This document shows, piece after piece, positions 52,221 through 60,988 of a stretch of DNA of 64,000 nucleotides (the first letter of the stretch is position 1; every line of letters begins with the position of its first letter). The notes under the pieces were generated by a model that saw only the letters and a program-made list of their open reading frames with translations, searched no databases and was not told the DNA's origin. The stretch is from the NCBI GenBank assembly GCA_963601915.1, contig CAVCGL010000009.1:1-64000 (forward strand). The letters run 5' to 3'. The DNA is from Butyricicoccus_A sp963601915. Its GTDB lineage: Bacteria; Bacillota; Clostridia; Oscillospirales; Butyricicoccaceae. A program made the translations under genes and the position numbers.

Positions 52221-54008
52221 TTACGCTGTGATGTTGGTAATGATTGCCGCGCTCTGTGCGCGGGTTGCATTGCCGCACGGCTCCAAGGTGCCGTCTGCAT
52301 TGCCGTTGATCACGCCGGATGCCACAGCCCAATTGACTGCTTCCCATGCATACGCGTTGATCTGCTCACTGTCCGAGAATCTGGTGTCCAAATCCTGCTC
52401 CTGTGCACTTGGGTTGCCTGCCCGATGGAACAAAATCACCGCGATATCCTCGCGCTTAATCGACGCATTCGGGGCAAAGGTTCCATCCGGATAACCGCCG
52501 ACCAAGCCATTTTCCGCCGCCCAGCTGACAGCCGCCGTATACCATCTGTCCTGCGGCACGTCAGAGAACTGACTGGTATATGTCACAGCCGGTTTGCCCG
52601 CGATATTATACAAAATCTGGGCAAACTGTGCGCGCGTCACATTGCCATGGATGCCAAAGTTGACACAAGACATGCCTGCCATATAGCCCTTGTCATAGAC
52701 ATTGCGTACATGCGTCATGCCCCAAAAGCTGTCCGCCACATCGTAATACGGAAGAATTTTGTCCTTTGTCACACCCGTTCGATATTGCGGCAGGGTATCA
52801 TTGGCAGAAAATGCAATCAAGTTCGGATATGCCATGTAACCCACAAAATCCGCATCATCCATCTTATGTCCCGCCATATTGTTGACGGTTGTGCAGAAGT
52901 ATTCCATGCGGTCACTGCCGCTGTCATTCCACGTGACATCGACACCGGTCCAGTGCGTGCCGTACTGCACGTTGTTCCACATGTGATTGCCGGAGTCGCT
53001 GACGACGACTGTCGCGTTGATGCCCAGCTTGCTGCACAGCAGCTGAAGCGCACGAGAATAGCCTTCACACACCGGTCCGACCGTCTTGCCGGAGCTGCTC
53101 AAAATCGCGCTGGTCGATGACCACGGCGCACCGGATACTTCGTCCTGATACGTGCTCATGTCGCCTGCTACCGCATCATCATTGTACGAATTGTTATCGC
53201 ACAGCCACGTATTTAAAAACTCCAGCTGTTCATACGCCGTTGTGTACTGCGATGCCTGCTTGACGATTTCATTCGTCTTGCTGTCCAAGGCCTGCTTCAT
53301 GGAAACGCGCTCTTCATAGGTATCAAATCCCTTGCGGAACATCGGATAGATATACACGGTCACGCGGCCTTCCTCATCATTGATCGCATAGCCCATGGAT
53401 GTATATCCGTTGGAATAAAACATCTCCGGGCAATCGCTGTCAATGCTCCGATAGACGAGCCAGCCCATATCCATGGCGAAATCATACATCATATCGTTGT
53501 AGGCATCTTGCTTGACGCCGAGCTGCGAACGTGTTGGAATGGAAAATGTGACGCCCAGCTTTTGTTCTCCTTCTGAATCATCACGGAAAATTGCACTGCC
53601 AGTCCCCTTTTTCAGATCCGCCTTCATGTTGTCATACAGCTTTTTCATTGCTGCGCCGACATACACCGATTTTTTGCTGCCAAACGTATAATAATAATTC
53701 GGCAGCTGATCGCCGTAGTTGGTGAACGAATCCGTCGTCTTTTCTGCGGCATTTTGGCTGACAGATGTTGTTTCCTGCGCATAGTTTTTACTGCATATGA
53801 TTTCCGTAAAGGTTTCCTGCGCCAGCTGCGCCTCATGCTCTGCCTGCGAATATACTTTGGACTGATAAATCGTGCCGGATACATTGGCCCGCGTGACGAA
53901 CCTGCCGCCGGTCGTCTGTGATGCTTCCGTCTGTACCGCAAAGGCGGTCGGAATGCTGGTACACAGCAGGGCAAACGCCAATAGATATGCCGTGATTCGT
54001 TTTTTCAT
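52221..54008 (-). CDS. Exported transglutaminase-like protein with SLH repeats
   Basis: This 595-residue surface protein has a signal peptide (about 1-24), an N-terminal region of unknown fold, and a transglutaminase/protease-like domain with the triad Cys314 (GPVCEGYSRA), His342 (SGNHMWN) and Asp357 (GVDVTWND). Three SLH repeats follow (NVYDKGYMAGMSCVNFGI, FSDVPQDRWYTAAVSWAAENG, SDSEQINAYAWEAVNWAVASG). Bacterial members act as peptidases or cross-linkers; the substrate is unknown. ATG at 54008 is chosen because a signal peptide starts there; the frame extends to 54065. Confidence 0.9.
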   Translation of the reverse strand: MKKRITAYLLAFALLCTSIPTAFAVQTEASQTTGGRFVTRANVSGTIYQSKVYSQAEHEAQLAQETFTEIICSKNYAQETTSVSQNAAEKTTDSFTNYGDQLPNYYYTFGSKKSVYVGAAMKKLYDNMKADLKKGTGSAIFRDDSEGEQKLGVTFSIPTRSQLGVKQDAYNDMMYDFAMDMGWLVYRSIDSDCPEMFYSNGYTSMGYAINDEEGRVTVYIYPMFRKGFDTYEERVSMKQALDSKTNEIVKQASQYTTAYEQLEFLNTWLCDNNSYNDDAVAGDMSTYQDEVSGAPWSSTSAILSSSGKTVGPVCEGYSRALQLLCSKLGINATVVVSDSGNHMWNNVQYGTHWTGVDVTWNDSGSDRMEYFCTTVNNMAGHKMDDADFVGYMAYPNLIAFSANDTLPQYRTGVTKDKILPYYDVADSFWGMTHVRNVYDKGYMAGMSCVNFGIHGNVTRAQFAQILYNIAGKPAVTYTSQFSDVPQDRWYTAAVSWAAENGLVGGYPDGTFAPNASIKREDIAVILFHRAGNPSAQEQDLDTRFSDSEQINAYAWEAVNWAVASGVINGNADGTLEPCGNATRAQSAAIITNITA

Positions 54009-54042
54009 ACAATCCCATCCTTCCCTGTTTTTGGATAATGCC

Positions 54043-54071
54043 ATTGTATCATATGCCCGAAACAATGTCTA
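54043..54071 (-). promoter_or_regulatory. Promoter of the SLH-transglutaminase gene
   Basis: TAGACA (54066-54071) and TACAAT (54043-54048) are 17 bases apart on the minus strand. Confidence 0.7.
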
Positions 54072-54112
54072 TCATTCTCGTCCATTTGCACATTGTTTCA
54101 CAAAAAATCAAC

Positions 54113-54139
54113 ACAAAAAAGAGGGCGCAAAGTCCTCTT
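54113..54139 (-). terminator. Terminator of the arginine operon
   Basis: AAGAGGGC pairs with GTCCTCTT (54119-54126 with 54132-54139, one mismatch), followed on the minus strand by TTTTTTGTG. It lies 17 bases behind argF. Confidence 0.7.
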
Positions 54140-54155
54140 CTCTGATAGTGAATAC

Positions 54156-55091
54156 TTACATATGAAAATCTGTCTTTTCGCTCATCAGCATGACCATGGC
54201 AGCCTTCTGTGCGTGCAGACGGTTCTCGGATTCTTCAAAAATCTCTTCTGCGTGCTCTTCCAGCACTTCATCCGTGATTTCCTCGCCGCGGTGTGCTGGC
54301 AGGCAGTGCTGTACCATGACGCCTTCCTTGCAGCAGGACAGCAGATCATGATCGACCGTAAAGCCTGCAAATGCCTTGCGGCGCTTTTCTGCCTCTGCTT
54401 CCTGACCCATGCCGATCCATGCATCTGTGAACAGCACATCGGCATTGTCTGCCGCCTGATGAATATCATGGCTCAGCTCGAACGAAGCGCCCTGCTTCTT
54501 CATTTCCTCTGCAAATGCCAGTACCTTTGCATCCGGCTCATAGCCTTCCGGTGTTGCCACGGAAACCTTCATGCCAACCTTGAGACAGCCGACAATCAGG
54601 GAATTGCACATGTTGAAGCCATCACCGACAAAGCCCATCTTCAGACCTTCCAGCTGAGCAAAATGCTCTCGCACGGTCATCAGATCGGCGAGCACCTGAC
54701 ACGGATGCGCAAAGTTGGTCAAACCATTGATAACCGGAATGCTGCCGCAGTCCGCCAGAATTTCCGCCTCTGCCTGATCGTAGGTGCGGATGACGATGCC
54801 GTCCAGATAGCGCGACAGCACACGCGCGGTGTCCTTGACTGGCTCGCCGCGGCCAATCTGCAAATCATGGTTGGTCAAAAACAGCGCCTGACCGCCCAGC
54901 TGATACATACCGGTTTCAAACGAAACACGTGTACGCGTCGAGAACTTCTGGAAAATCATGCCGAGGCTCTTGCCTTCCAGATGGCGGTGCGGAATATTGT
55001 GCTTCTTTTCATACTTCAGCTGATCTGCCAAATCCAGAATGTTGATGATCTCATCCTTGGAGCAGTCGAGCAGCTTTAACAAATGATTCAT
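54156..55091 (-). CDS. argF: Ornithine carbamoyltransferase
   Basis: ArgF joins carbamoyl phosphate and ornithine to citrulline. The 311-residue protein has the carbamoyl phosphate motif STRTRVSFE, HPCQ in NFAHPCQVLADL, the ornithine loop DAWIGMGQE (family SMG-type), and HCLPAHRGEEI. ATG at 55091 has AAGGAGG upstream; an upstream GTG is too close to it. It is the last gene of the operon. Confidence 0.97.
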   Translation of the reverse strand: MNHLLKLLDCSKDEIINILDLADQLKYEKKHNIPHRHLEGKSLGMIFQKFSTRTRVSFETGMYQLGGQALFLTNHDLQIGRGEPVKDTARVLSRYLDGIVIRTYDQAEAEILADCGSIPVINGLTNFAHPCQVLADLMTVREHFAQLEGLKMGFVGDGFNMCNSLIVGCLKVGMKVSVATPEGYEPDAKVLAFAEEMKKQGASFELSHDIHQAADNADVLFTDAWIGMGQEAEAEKRRKAFAGFTVDHDLLSCCKEGVMVQHCLPAHRGEEITDEVLEEHAEEIFEESENRLHAQKAAMVMLMSEKTDFHM

Positions 55092-55108
55092 GGTTCGCAC
55101 CTCCTTGC

Positions 55109-56293
55109 TTACTTGCAGAATACAGACTGCATGACAGCGAGTGCCTCATCCATTTCCTCATACGAAATGGTGAGCGGCGGCAGCAGACGAATGACATTGG
55201 TGCCTGCGGTCAGAACCAGAACGCCCTTATCCATAATCTCAGCGACCAATGCAGCGCGCTCCTCGGCATCGACAACGATGCCGACCATCAGGCCAAGACC
55301 GCGCACGCCCTTTACCTTGTCAGAGCCCATCGCCAGAATCTTATCTTCCAGATACTTGCCCTTTTCCTGTACAGCCTTCAAAAATTCCGGCTTTGTCACC
55401 TCAGACAGGACAGCATTCGCGGATGCACAGCACATCGGCGTGCCGCCAAACGTTGTCGCATGGGTGCCAGGGCCCAGTACGTCGTCACAGGTGGAGTTGG
55501 CCATCACAGCGCCAATCGGTACACCGCCGCCGAGACCCTTTGCCATTGAGACAACGTCCGGCTTGATGCCGTACTGCTGGAAGCAGAACAGCGAACCGGT
55601 ACGGCCGATGCCCGTCTGTACTTCGTCGATGAGCAGCAGCAGGTCATGCTCCTTACAGAACGCAGCGACCTCCTGAACAAAGCTCTTATCCAGCGGCATG
55701 ACGCCGCCCTCGCCCTGAATCAGCTCCATCATGATGGCGCAGGTATGCTCATTGACATTGGCACGGATCGAATCCATGTTGTTCGCCTCAGCATAGGCAA
55801 AGCCTTCGGTAAACGGGAAGAAATACTGGTGGAACTTGTCCTGACCGGTTGCCTTCAGCGTGGTAACAGTACGTCCATGGAAGGAATTGCGCAGCGTGAC
55901 AATCTCTGCGCGGCCTTCGCCGTACTTATCATACGAATACTTTCTTGCGAGCTTAATCATGCCCTCGTTTGCCTCCGCACCGGAGTTTGCGAAGAACACT
56001 TTGCCCATGCCGGTCTGCTCGACCAGCGTCTTGGCAACCTGTACCATCGGAGCCGTCGTGAACAGGTTGGACACATGCATCAGCTTGTGTGCCTGCTCTG
56101 TGATGGCATTCACAATCTTTTCGTTGTCATATCCCAGACAGCATACGCCGATGCCGCTGGTCAGGTCGATGTAGCGCTTGCCCTCTACATCCCACAGCTG
56201 TGCGCCCTTGCCGTGATCCAGTGCAATGGAAAAACGACCGTAGGTATGCATCACATACTGATTTTCCTGATCTTTCAGTTCCTGATATGTCAT
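55109..56293 (-). CDS. argD: Acetylornithine aminotransferase
   Basis: ArgD makes N-acetylornithine from the semialdehyde using glutamate and PLP. The 394-residue class III aminotransferase has GVCCLGYDNEKIV, NSGAEANEGMIKLARKYS, FHGRT, LLLIDEVQTGIGRTG, and the PLP lysine in VSMAKGLGGGVPIGA. It could also serve as succinyldiaminopimelate aminotransferase. It lies between argB and argF. Confidence 0.95.
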   Translation of the reverse strand: MTYQELKDQENQYVMHTYGRFSIALDHGKGAQLWDVEGKRYIDLTSGIGVCCLGYDNEKIVNAITEQAHKLMHVSNLFTTAPMVQVAKTLVEQTGMGKVFFANSGAEANEGMIKLARKYSYDKYGEGRAEIVTLRNSFHGRTVTTLKATGQDKFHQYFFPFTEGFAYAEANNMDSIRANVNEHTCAIMMELIQGEGGVMPLDKSFVQEVAAFCKEHDLLLLIDEVQTGIGRTGSLFCFQQYGIKPDVVSMAKGLGGGVPIGAVMANSTCDDVLGPGTHATTFGGTPMCCASANAVLSEVTKPEFLKAVQEKGKYLEDKILAMGSDKVKGVRGLGLMVGIVVDAEERAALVAEIMDKGVLVLTAGTNVIRLLPPLTISYEEMDEALAVMQSVFCK

Positions 56294-56314
56294 AATCTTC
56301 GATTTCCTTTCCTC

Positions 56315-57193
56315 TTAATAGAACATCGTACCGACGCCCGCATCACTAAACAGCTCAATCAAAATCGAGTGTTCGACACGGCCGTCCTGAATGTTCGCCT
56401 GACGCACGCCCTCGCGGACAGCTTCTACACAGCAGTCCACCTTCGGAATCATGCCGCCTGCAATCACGCCGTCCTTGATGAGCTTCGGCACAGCGGACAC
56501 CTTGATTTCCGGAATCAGTGTGCTCTCATCGTTGCGGTCACGCAGCAGGCCGCGCACATCGGTGAGCAGAATCAGCTTTTCCGCCTGCAATGCCACTGCC
56601 AGCTTAGAAGCGGCGAGGTCTGCATTGATATTGTAGCTGGTGTCATCATCAATGCCCATGGCAGCGGTGGAGACAACCGGAATGTATCCCGCCTCCAGCA
56701 TATCATTGACGAGCTTCGGATTCACCTTGACAATATCACCGACATAGCCATAGTCCGTGCCGTCTTCGTCCTTCTTGCGGACAGCCTGCAACAGGCCATC
56801 GTCCATGCCGCTCAAACCAACGCCCGAACCGCCTGCCTTATTGAGCAGGGATACCAGCTCCTTGTTGACCTTGCCGCACAGAACCATCTGTACGATGTCC
56901 ATGGTCTCGCGGTCGGTATAGCGCAGACCCTTGACGAATTCGGATTTTTTGCCGATTTTCTTGAGCATACCGCTGATTTCCGGGCCGCCGCCGTGCACCA
57001 CAACGATGCGCACGCCGACGAGGCTGAGCAGAACGATGTCATGAATGACAGCGTCCTTCAGCTCTTCGTTAATCATCGCATTGCCGCCATATTTGACAAC
57101 GACGGTTTTGCCATAGTATTTCTGAATGTGCGGCAGCGCTTCAATCAGCATCTGCGCACGATATTTCTCCATATTTTCGAGATTTTCCAGCAT
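56315..57193 (-). CDS. argB: Acetylglutamate kinase
   Basis: ArgB phosphorylates N-acetylglutamate. The 292-residue protein has VVVKYGGNAM, the glycine loop VVHGGGPEIS, and the acetylglutamate site LNADLAASKLAVALQAEKLILLTDV. The N-terminal helix before the kinase fold (ALPHIQKYYGK) is typical of arginine-sensitive hexameric forms, suggesting feedback control. Confidence 0.96.
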   Translation of the reverse strand: MLENLENMEKYRAQMLIEALPHIQKYYGKTVVVKYGGNAMINEELKDAVIHDIVLLSLVGVRIVVVHGGGPEISGMLKKIGKKSEFVKGLRYTDRETMDIVQMVLCGKVNKELVSLLNKAGGSGVGLSGMDDGLLQAVRKKDEDGTDYGYVGDIVKVNPKLVNDMLEAGYIPVVSTAAMGIDDDTSYNINADLAASKLAVALQAEKLILLTDVRGLLRDRNDESTLIPEIKVSAVPKLIKDGVIAGGMIPKVDCCVEAVREGVRQANIQDGRVEHSILIELFSDAGVGTMFY

Positions 57194-57213
57194 GATCTTT
57201 CGTTTCCCTCCGA

Positions 57214-58440
57214 TTACGTGCGATAGTCGCCATTGATGCGGACGTAATCATAGGTCAGGTCACAGCCATAAGCGGTTGCTTCCTCGTCGCCCTCCTGAAT
57301 ATCTACATCGATGGAAACTTCCTTTTCGAGCAGAATCTTCTTTGCGATGTCCTCATCAAAGTCCACAGCTTCGCCGTTTTCGCAAACCGTGATCGAACCA
57401 GCTGCGCTGGAGAAACCAATGTTGACGAATTCCGGACGGAACGGTGCCTTAGAATAGCCCATTGCACACAGCACACGGCCCCAGTTTGCATCAGCGCCGT
57501 ACATAGCCGCCTTAACCAGGCTGGATGCGATGACTGCCTTTGCCAGACGCTCTGCGTACTCCTCGGCACGGGAATGCTTGACCGTGCAGGAAATCAGACG
57601 GGAAGCGCCCTCGCCGTCTGCCGCCATCTTCTTTGCCAGCGTCAGTGCCACTTCGTACAGTGCGTCATAGAATGCATGATACTCCTCGCTCTTCCAGTCG
57701 AGCAGCTCATTGCCTGCCATGCCGTTTGCCATAATAATGCAGGTATCGTTGGTAGAGGTATCACCGTCCACAGAAATGCGGTTGAAGGTCTTGGAAACGA
57801 CCTCACGCAGCGCGGAGCGCAGCAGAGACGGATCAATCGCGCAGTCGGTCGTGATGAAGCCGAGCATGGTTCCCATGTTCGGATGAATCATGCCGGAGCC
57901 CTTGGCGATACCGCCGATGCGGCAGGTCTTGCCGCCGCAGGTAAACTCAACAGCTGCCGTCTTTTCTACGGTATCTGTGGTCATGATGGCATTGTTTGCC
58001 GCCTGCGATGCCGCAGCAGAAGCCTCCAGCTTGGAAGCGACTTCGTCCATATGCGCTTCAATGGTCTCGACATTCAATCTCTGACCAATGACGCCGGTGG
58101 AGCCGACGAGAACCTTGTCCTCATCCACACCGGCAGCCTTAGCAGCAGCTGCTGCCATGCGCTTGGCATTTTCCATGCCCTCCGGTGCGCAGGCATTGGC
58201 GTTGCCGGAGTTTGCGACAATTGCCTGTGCCAGACCGTTTTCCAGATGCTCCATGCAGACATAGATCGGTGCAGCCTTGACACGGTTGCTGGTAAAGGTT
58301 GCCGCAGTTGCCGCAACGGTATCGCTGACGATGAGTGCCAGATCGTTTTTATCTGCCGGGCTGTTTGCCTTGACGCCGCAGTGCACGCCTGCTGCGCGGA
58401 AGCCCTTTGCGGCGCAAACGCCGCCTTCAATCTTTTTCAT
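57214..58440 (-). CDS. argJ: Bifunctional ornithine acetyltransferase/N-acetylglutamate synthase
   Basis: ArgJ recycles the acetyl group from acetylornithine to glutamate. The 408-residue precursor splits itself before a threonine; here Thr191 in NMGTMLGFITTD is the expected nucleophile, with Gly-Thr in place of the usual Ala-Thr. NSGNANACAPEGMENA and SVDGDTSTNDT are also diagnostic. No separate argA or argE is present, which fits the recycling pathway. Confidence 0.96.
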   Translation of the reverse strand: MKKIEGGVCAAKGFRAAGVHCGVKANSPADKNDLALIVSDTVAATAATFTSNRVKAAPIYVCMEHLENGLAQAIVANSGNANACAPEGMENAKRMAAAAAKAAGVDEDKVLVGSTGVIGQRLNVETIEAHMDEVASKLEASAAASQAANNAIMTTDTVEKTAAVEFTCGGKTCRIGGIAKGSGMIHPNMGTMLGFITTDCAIDPSLLRSALREVVSKTFNRISVDGDTSTNDTCIIMANGMAGNELLDWKSEEYHAFYDALYEVALTLAKKMAADGEGASRLISCTVKHSRAEEYAERLAKAVIASSLVKAAMYGADANWGRVLCAMGYSKAPFRPEFVNIGFSSAAGSITVCENGEAVDFDEDIAKKILLEKEVSIDVDIQEGDEEATAYGCDLTYDYVRINGDYRT

Positions 58441-58481
58441 GATTATTCCTCTTTTATATCAATCGCAGTAGTTGTCATTCA

Positions 58482-59420
58482 TCAGATGGTAAGACCGGTG
58501 GTCTCTTCAAAGCCCAGCATCAGGTTCATGTTCTGGACTGCCGCACCGGATGCGCCCTTGCCCAAGTTGTCAAACAGTGCCGTGACAATGGTCTGCTCCT
58601 CATGGCCGCACACAATCAGCTGCAAGCTGTCATGTCCCGCCATGCCGCTGGAATAGATAACCGGCTCCTCGCCGCCAAACGGTGCAGTGCGCACGAGCTT
58701 CTGTCCCTCATAATACTTGGTCAGCGCTGCATGAATATCCTGTGCTGTCGGCTGACCCGGCAGACGCTTGTTGTGCAGCATGATGGTCGATGCCATGCCC
58801 TTATAGTAATCGCCCAAAATCGGAACGAATACCGGCTTTTCCTGCAAGCCGCAGACATGTACCATCTCCGGCAGATGCTTGTGCTTGAGGGTTGTGCCGT
58901 AAATACGGTGCGAATCATGGCGCGGATCTCTGTTCGGGTCCTCATACTCGGCAATCAGCTTCTTGCCGCCGCCGGAATAACCGGTCAGGGACGAGCAGGT
59001 CAGCGGATAATCCGCCGGAACAATGCCCAGCTTGACGAGCGGATACACGGAGGAAATAAATCCCGATGCATGGCAGCCCGGATTGGCTACGCGCTTAGAC
59101 TGCATAATCGCTGCGCGGTGCGCCTCAGACAGCTCGGCAAAGCCATAATCCCATGCCGGATCGGTTCTGTGCGCCGTCGATGCATCAATGAATCGTGTCT
59201 TATCGTTTTCACACAGCGCAACCGCCTCGCGTGCCGCCGCATCCGGCAGGCACAGGAAGACAATATCCGCTGCATTGATGAACTTTTTGCGCTCCTCAGT
59301 ATCCTTGCGCTTGTCCTCATCAATGAGAATCAAATCAATATCATCACGGGAACCCAGTCGTTCAAAGATTTGCAGACCGGTTGTTCCCTCTTTGCCGTCT
59401 ATATATACAACAGGTTTCAT
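58482..59420 (-). CDS. argC: N-acetyl-gamma-glutamyl-phosphate reductase (type 2)
   Basis: ArgC reduces acetylglutamyl phosphate to the semialdehyde. The 312-residue protein starts VVYIDGKEGTTGLQIFERL and has catalytic Cys116 in VANPGCHASGF, with SLTGYSGGGK and HKHLPEM. Its short N-terminal region and DGxxGTTG signature mark the type 2 subfamily. ATG at 59420 has GGGAGA 7 bases upstream; an upstream TTG in frame at 59435 is less likely. Confidence 0.96.
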   Translation of the reverse strand: MKPVVYIDGKEGTTGLQIFERLGSRDDIDLILIDEDKRKDTEERKKFINAADIVFLCLPDAAAREAVALCENDKTRFIDASTAHRTDPAWDYGFAELSEAHRAAIMQSKRVANPGCHASGFISSVYPLVKLGIVPADYPLTCSSLTGYSGGGKKLIAEYEDPNRDPRHDSHRIYGTTLKHKHLPEMVHVCGLQEKPVFVPILGDYYKGMASTIMLHNKRLPGQPTAQDIHAALTKYYEGQKLVRTAPFGGEEPVIYSSGMAGHDSLQLIVCGHEEQTIVTALFDNLGKGASGAAVQNMNLMLGFEETTGLTI

Positions 59421-59438
59421 AGCCATCTCTCCCAACGA

Positions 59439-60857
59439 TTACGTGCGCAGCTCGGCACGCATGTCTTCCAGCTGCTCCTCTGCGTCCTTCAGGAACGACT
59501 CTACCTTCTTGATCTGACGTGTCACTTCCTTCGGAGCCGGACCGCCGATAACCGAGCGACCCTCTACACAGGTCTTGAGATCCAGTGCCTCATAGACATC
59601 TGCATCAAAGTAGTTGGAAATAGACTTAAAGTCCTTGAGCGTCATGGTCTCCAGCGTCTCATCCGCATGAATGCAGGTATTGACGAGACGGCCGACAATC
59701 ATGTACGCATCGCGGAACGGAACACCCTTCTTGGTCAGGTAATCCGCGCAGTCGGTCGCATTGATGAAGCCCTGGCTTGCCGCCTTGCGCATGTTCTTCT
59801 TGCGCAGCGTCATGGTGCGGAACATCGGCGCAAATACCTGCAAGCACTGCTTGACGGTATCAATGGCATCAAATACGCACTCCTTGTCCTCCTGCATATC
59901 CTTGTTGTATGCAAGCGGCAGTGCCTTCATGGTTGTGAGCAGCGTCATCAAATCGCCGTAAACACGACCGGTCTTGCCGCGAATCAGCTCGCAAACGTCC
60001 GGATTCTTCTTCTGCGGCATGATGGAAGAGCCAGTGGAATATGCATCGTCCAGCTCGGCAAAGCGCCACTCCCAAGAGCACCAGGAGATAACTTCTTCGG
60101 ACAGACGGGACAGGTGCATCATCATCAAAGACAGGCAGCTCATCAGCTCAATGCAGTAGTCACGATCGGATACGCCGTCCAGAGAGTTTTCAGTCACGCG
60201 AGCAAAGCCCAGCTTGTCACAGACAAACTGACGGTCAATCGGATAGGTTGTAGATGCCAGCGCGCCGGAACCAAGCGGCAGCTCATCCATGCGCTCATAG
60301 CAATCTTCCAGACGGGAAATATCGCGGCGCAGCATCTGTGCATATGCCATCATATAATGGCCAAATGTGGTCGGCTGTGCACGCTGCAAGTGGGTGTAGC
60401 CCGGCATAACCGTGTCGAGATTTTCCTTGGACTTCGCAACCAGTTCCTTCTCAAACGCGATTGCCAGCTCCATAATCTCGCAGATTTCCTTCTTTACATA
60501 CATACGCATGTCGAGTGCGACCTGGTCATTTCTGGAACGCGCGGTGTGCAGACGCTTGCCTGTATCGCCGATGCGCTGGGTCAGAGCGACCTCGACATTC
60601 ATATGAATATCTTCATATTCCGGATTGAATACATCCAGCTCTCCGGCTTCTACTTCCTTCAGAATCTCCTTGAGGCCTGCTACGATCTTCTCAGCCTCGT
60701 GCTCCTCAATGATGCCCTGCTTGCCCAGCATGGTGGCATGGGCAATCGAACCGGTAATATCCTCCCGATACAGACGACCGTCGAACTGAATGGAGGAATT
60801 GAAATCATTTACTACGTCATTGGTTTCCTTCTGGAAACGTCCAGCCCAAAGTTTCAT
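59439..60857 (-). CDS. argH: Argininosuccinate lyase
   Basis: ArgH releases arginine and fumarate. The 472-residue protein begins MKLWAGRF, has HTARSRNDQVALDMRMY, PGYTHLQRAQPTTFGH, and the signature GSSIMPQKKNPD. ATG at 60857 has AAAGGAG 8 bases upstream; the frame extends to 60929. It is separated from argG by 131 bases holding two GC-rich hairpins. Confidence 0.97.
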   Translation of the reverse strand: MKLWAGRFQKETNDVVNDFNSSIQFDGRLYREDITGSIAHATMLGKQGIIEEHEAEKIVAGLKEILKEVEAGELDVFNPEYEDIHMNVEVALTQRIGDTGKRLHTARSRNDQVALDMRMYVKKEICEIMELAIAFEKELVAKSKENLDTVMPGYTHLQRAQPTTFGHYMMAYAQMLRRDISRLEDCYERMDELPLGSGALASTTYPIDRQFVCDKLGFARVTENSLDGVSDRDYCIELMSCLSLMMMHLSRLSEEVISWCSWEWRFAELDDAYSTGSSIMPQKKNPDVCELIRGKTGRVYGDLMTLLTTMKALPLAYNKDMQEDKECVFDAIDTVKQCLQVFAPMFRTMTLRKKNMRKAASQGFINATDCADYLTKKGVPFRDAYMIVGRLVNTCIHADETLETMTLKDFKSISNYFDADVYEALDLKTCVEGRSVIGGPAPKEVTRQIKKVESFLKDAEEQLEDMRAELRT

Positions 60858-60875
60858 GGGATTTTCTCCTTTGAT

Positions 60876-60959
60876 CCGGCGCAATCGCCGGTATTTTCGT
60901 GTTCTTTTGCTAAAACTGCTAAAACGCACAATGGGCGGGCAATCACGCCCGCCCGATTG
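60876..60959. repeat. Paired hairpins and short direct repeat between argG and argH
   Basis: GGGCGGGC/GCCCGCCC (60933-60940 with 60947-60954), extended by CAAT/ATTG, is followed on the minus strand by GTTTTAGCA twice in tandem and then CCGGCG/CGCCGG (60876-60891). The pattern suggests processing or partial attenuation within the operon. Confidence 0.55.
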
Positions 60960-60988
60960 CGAAAATCGTGCTCGATGTTATGTTTCTT

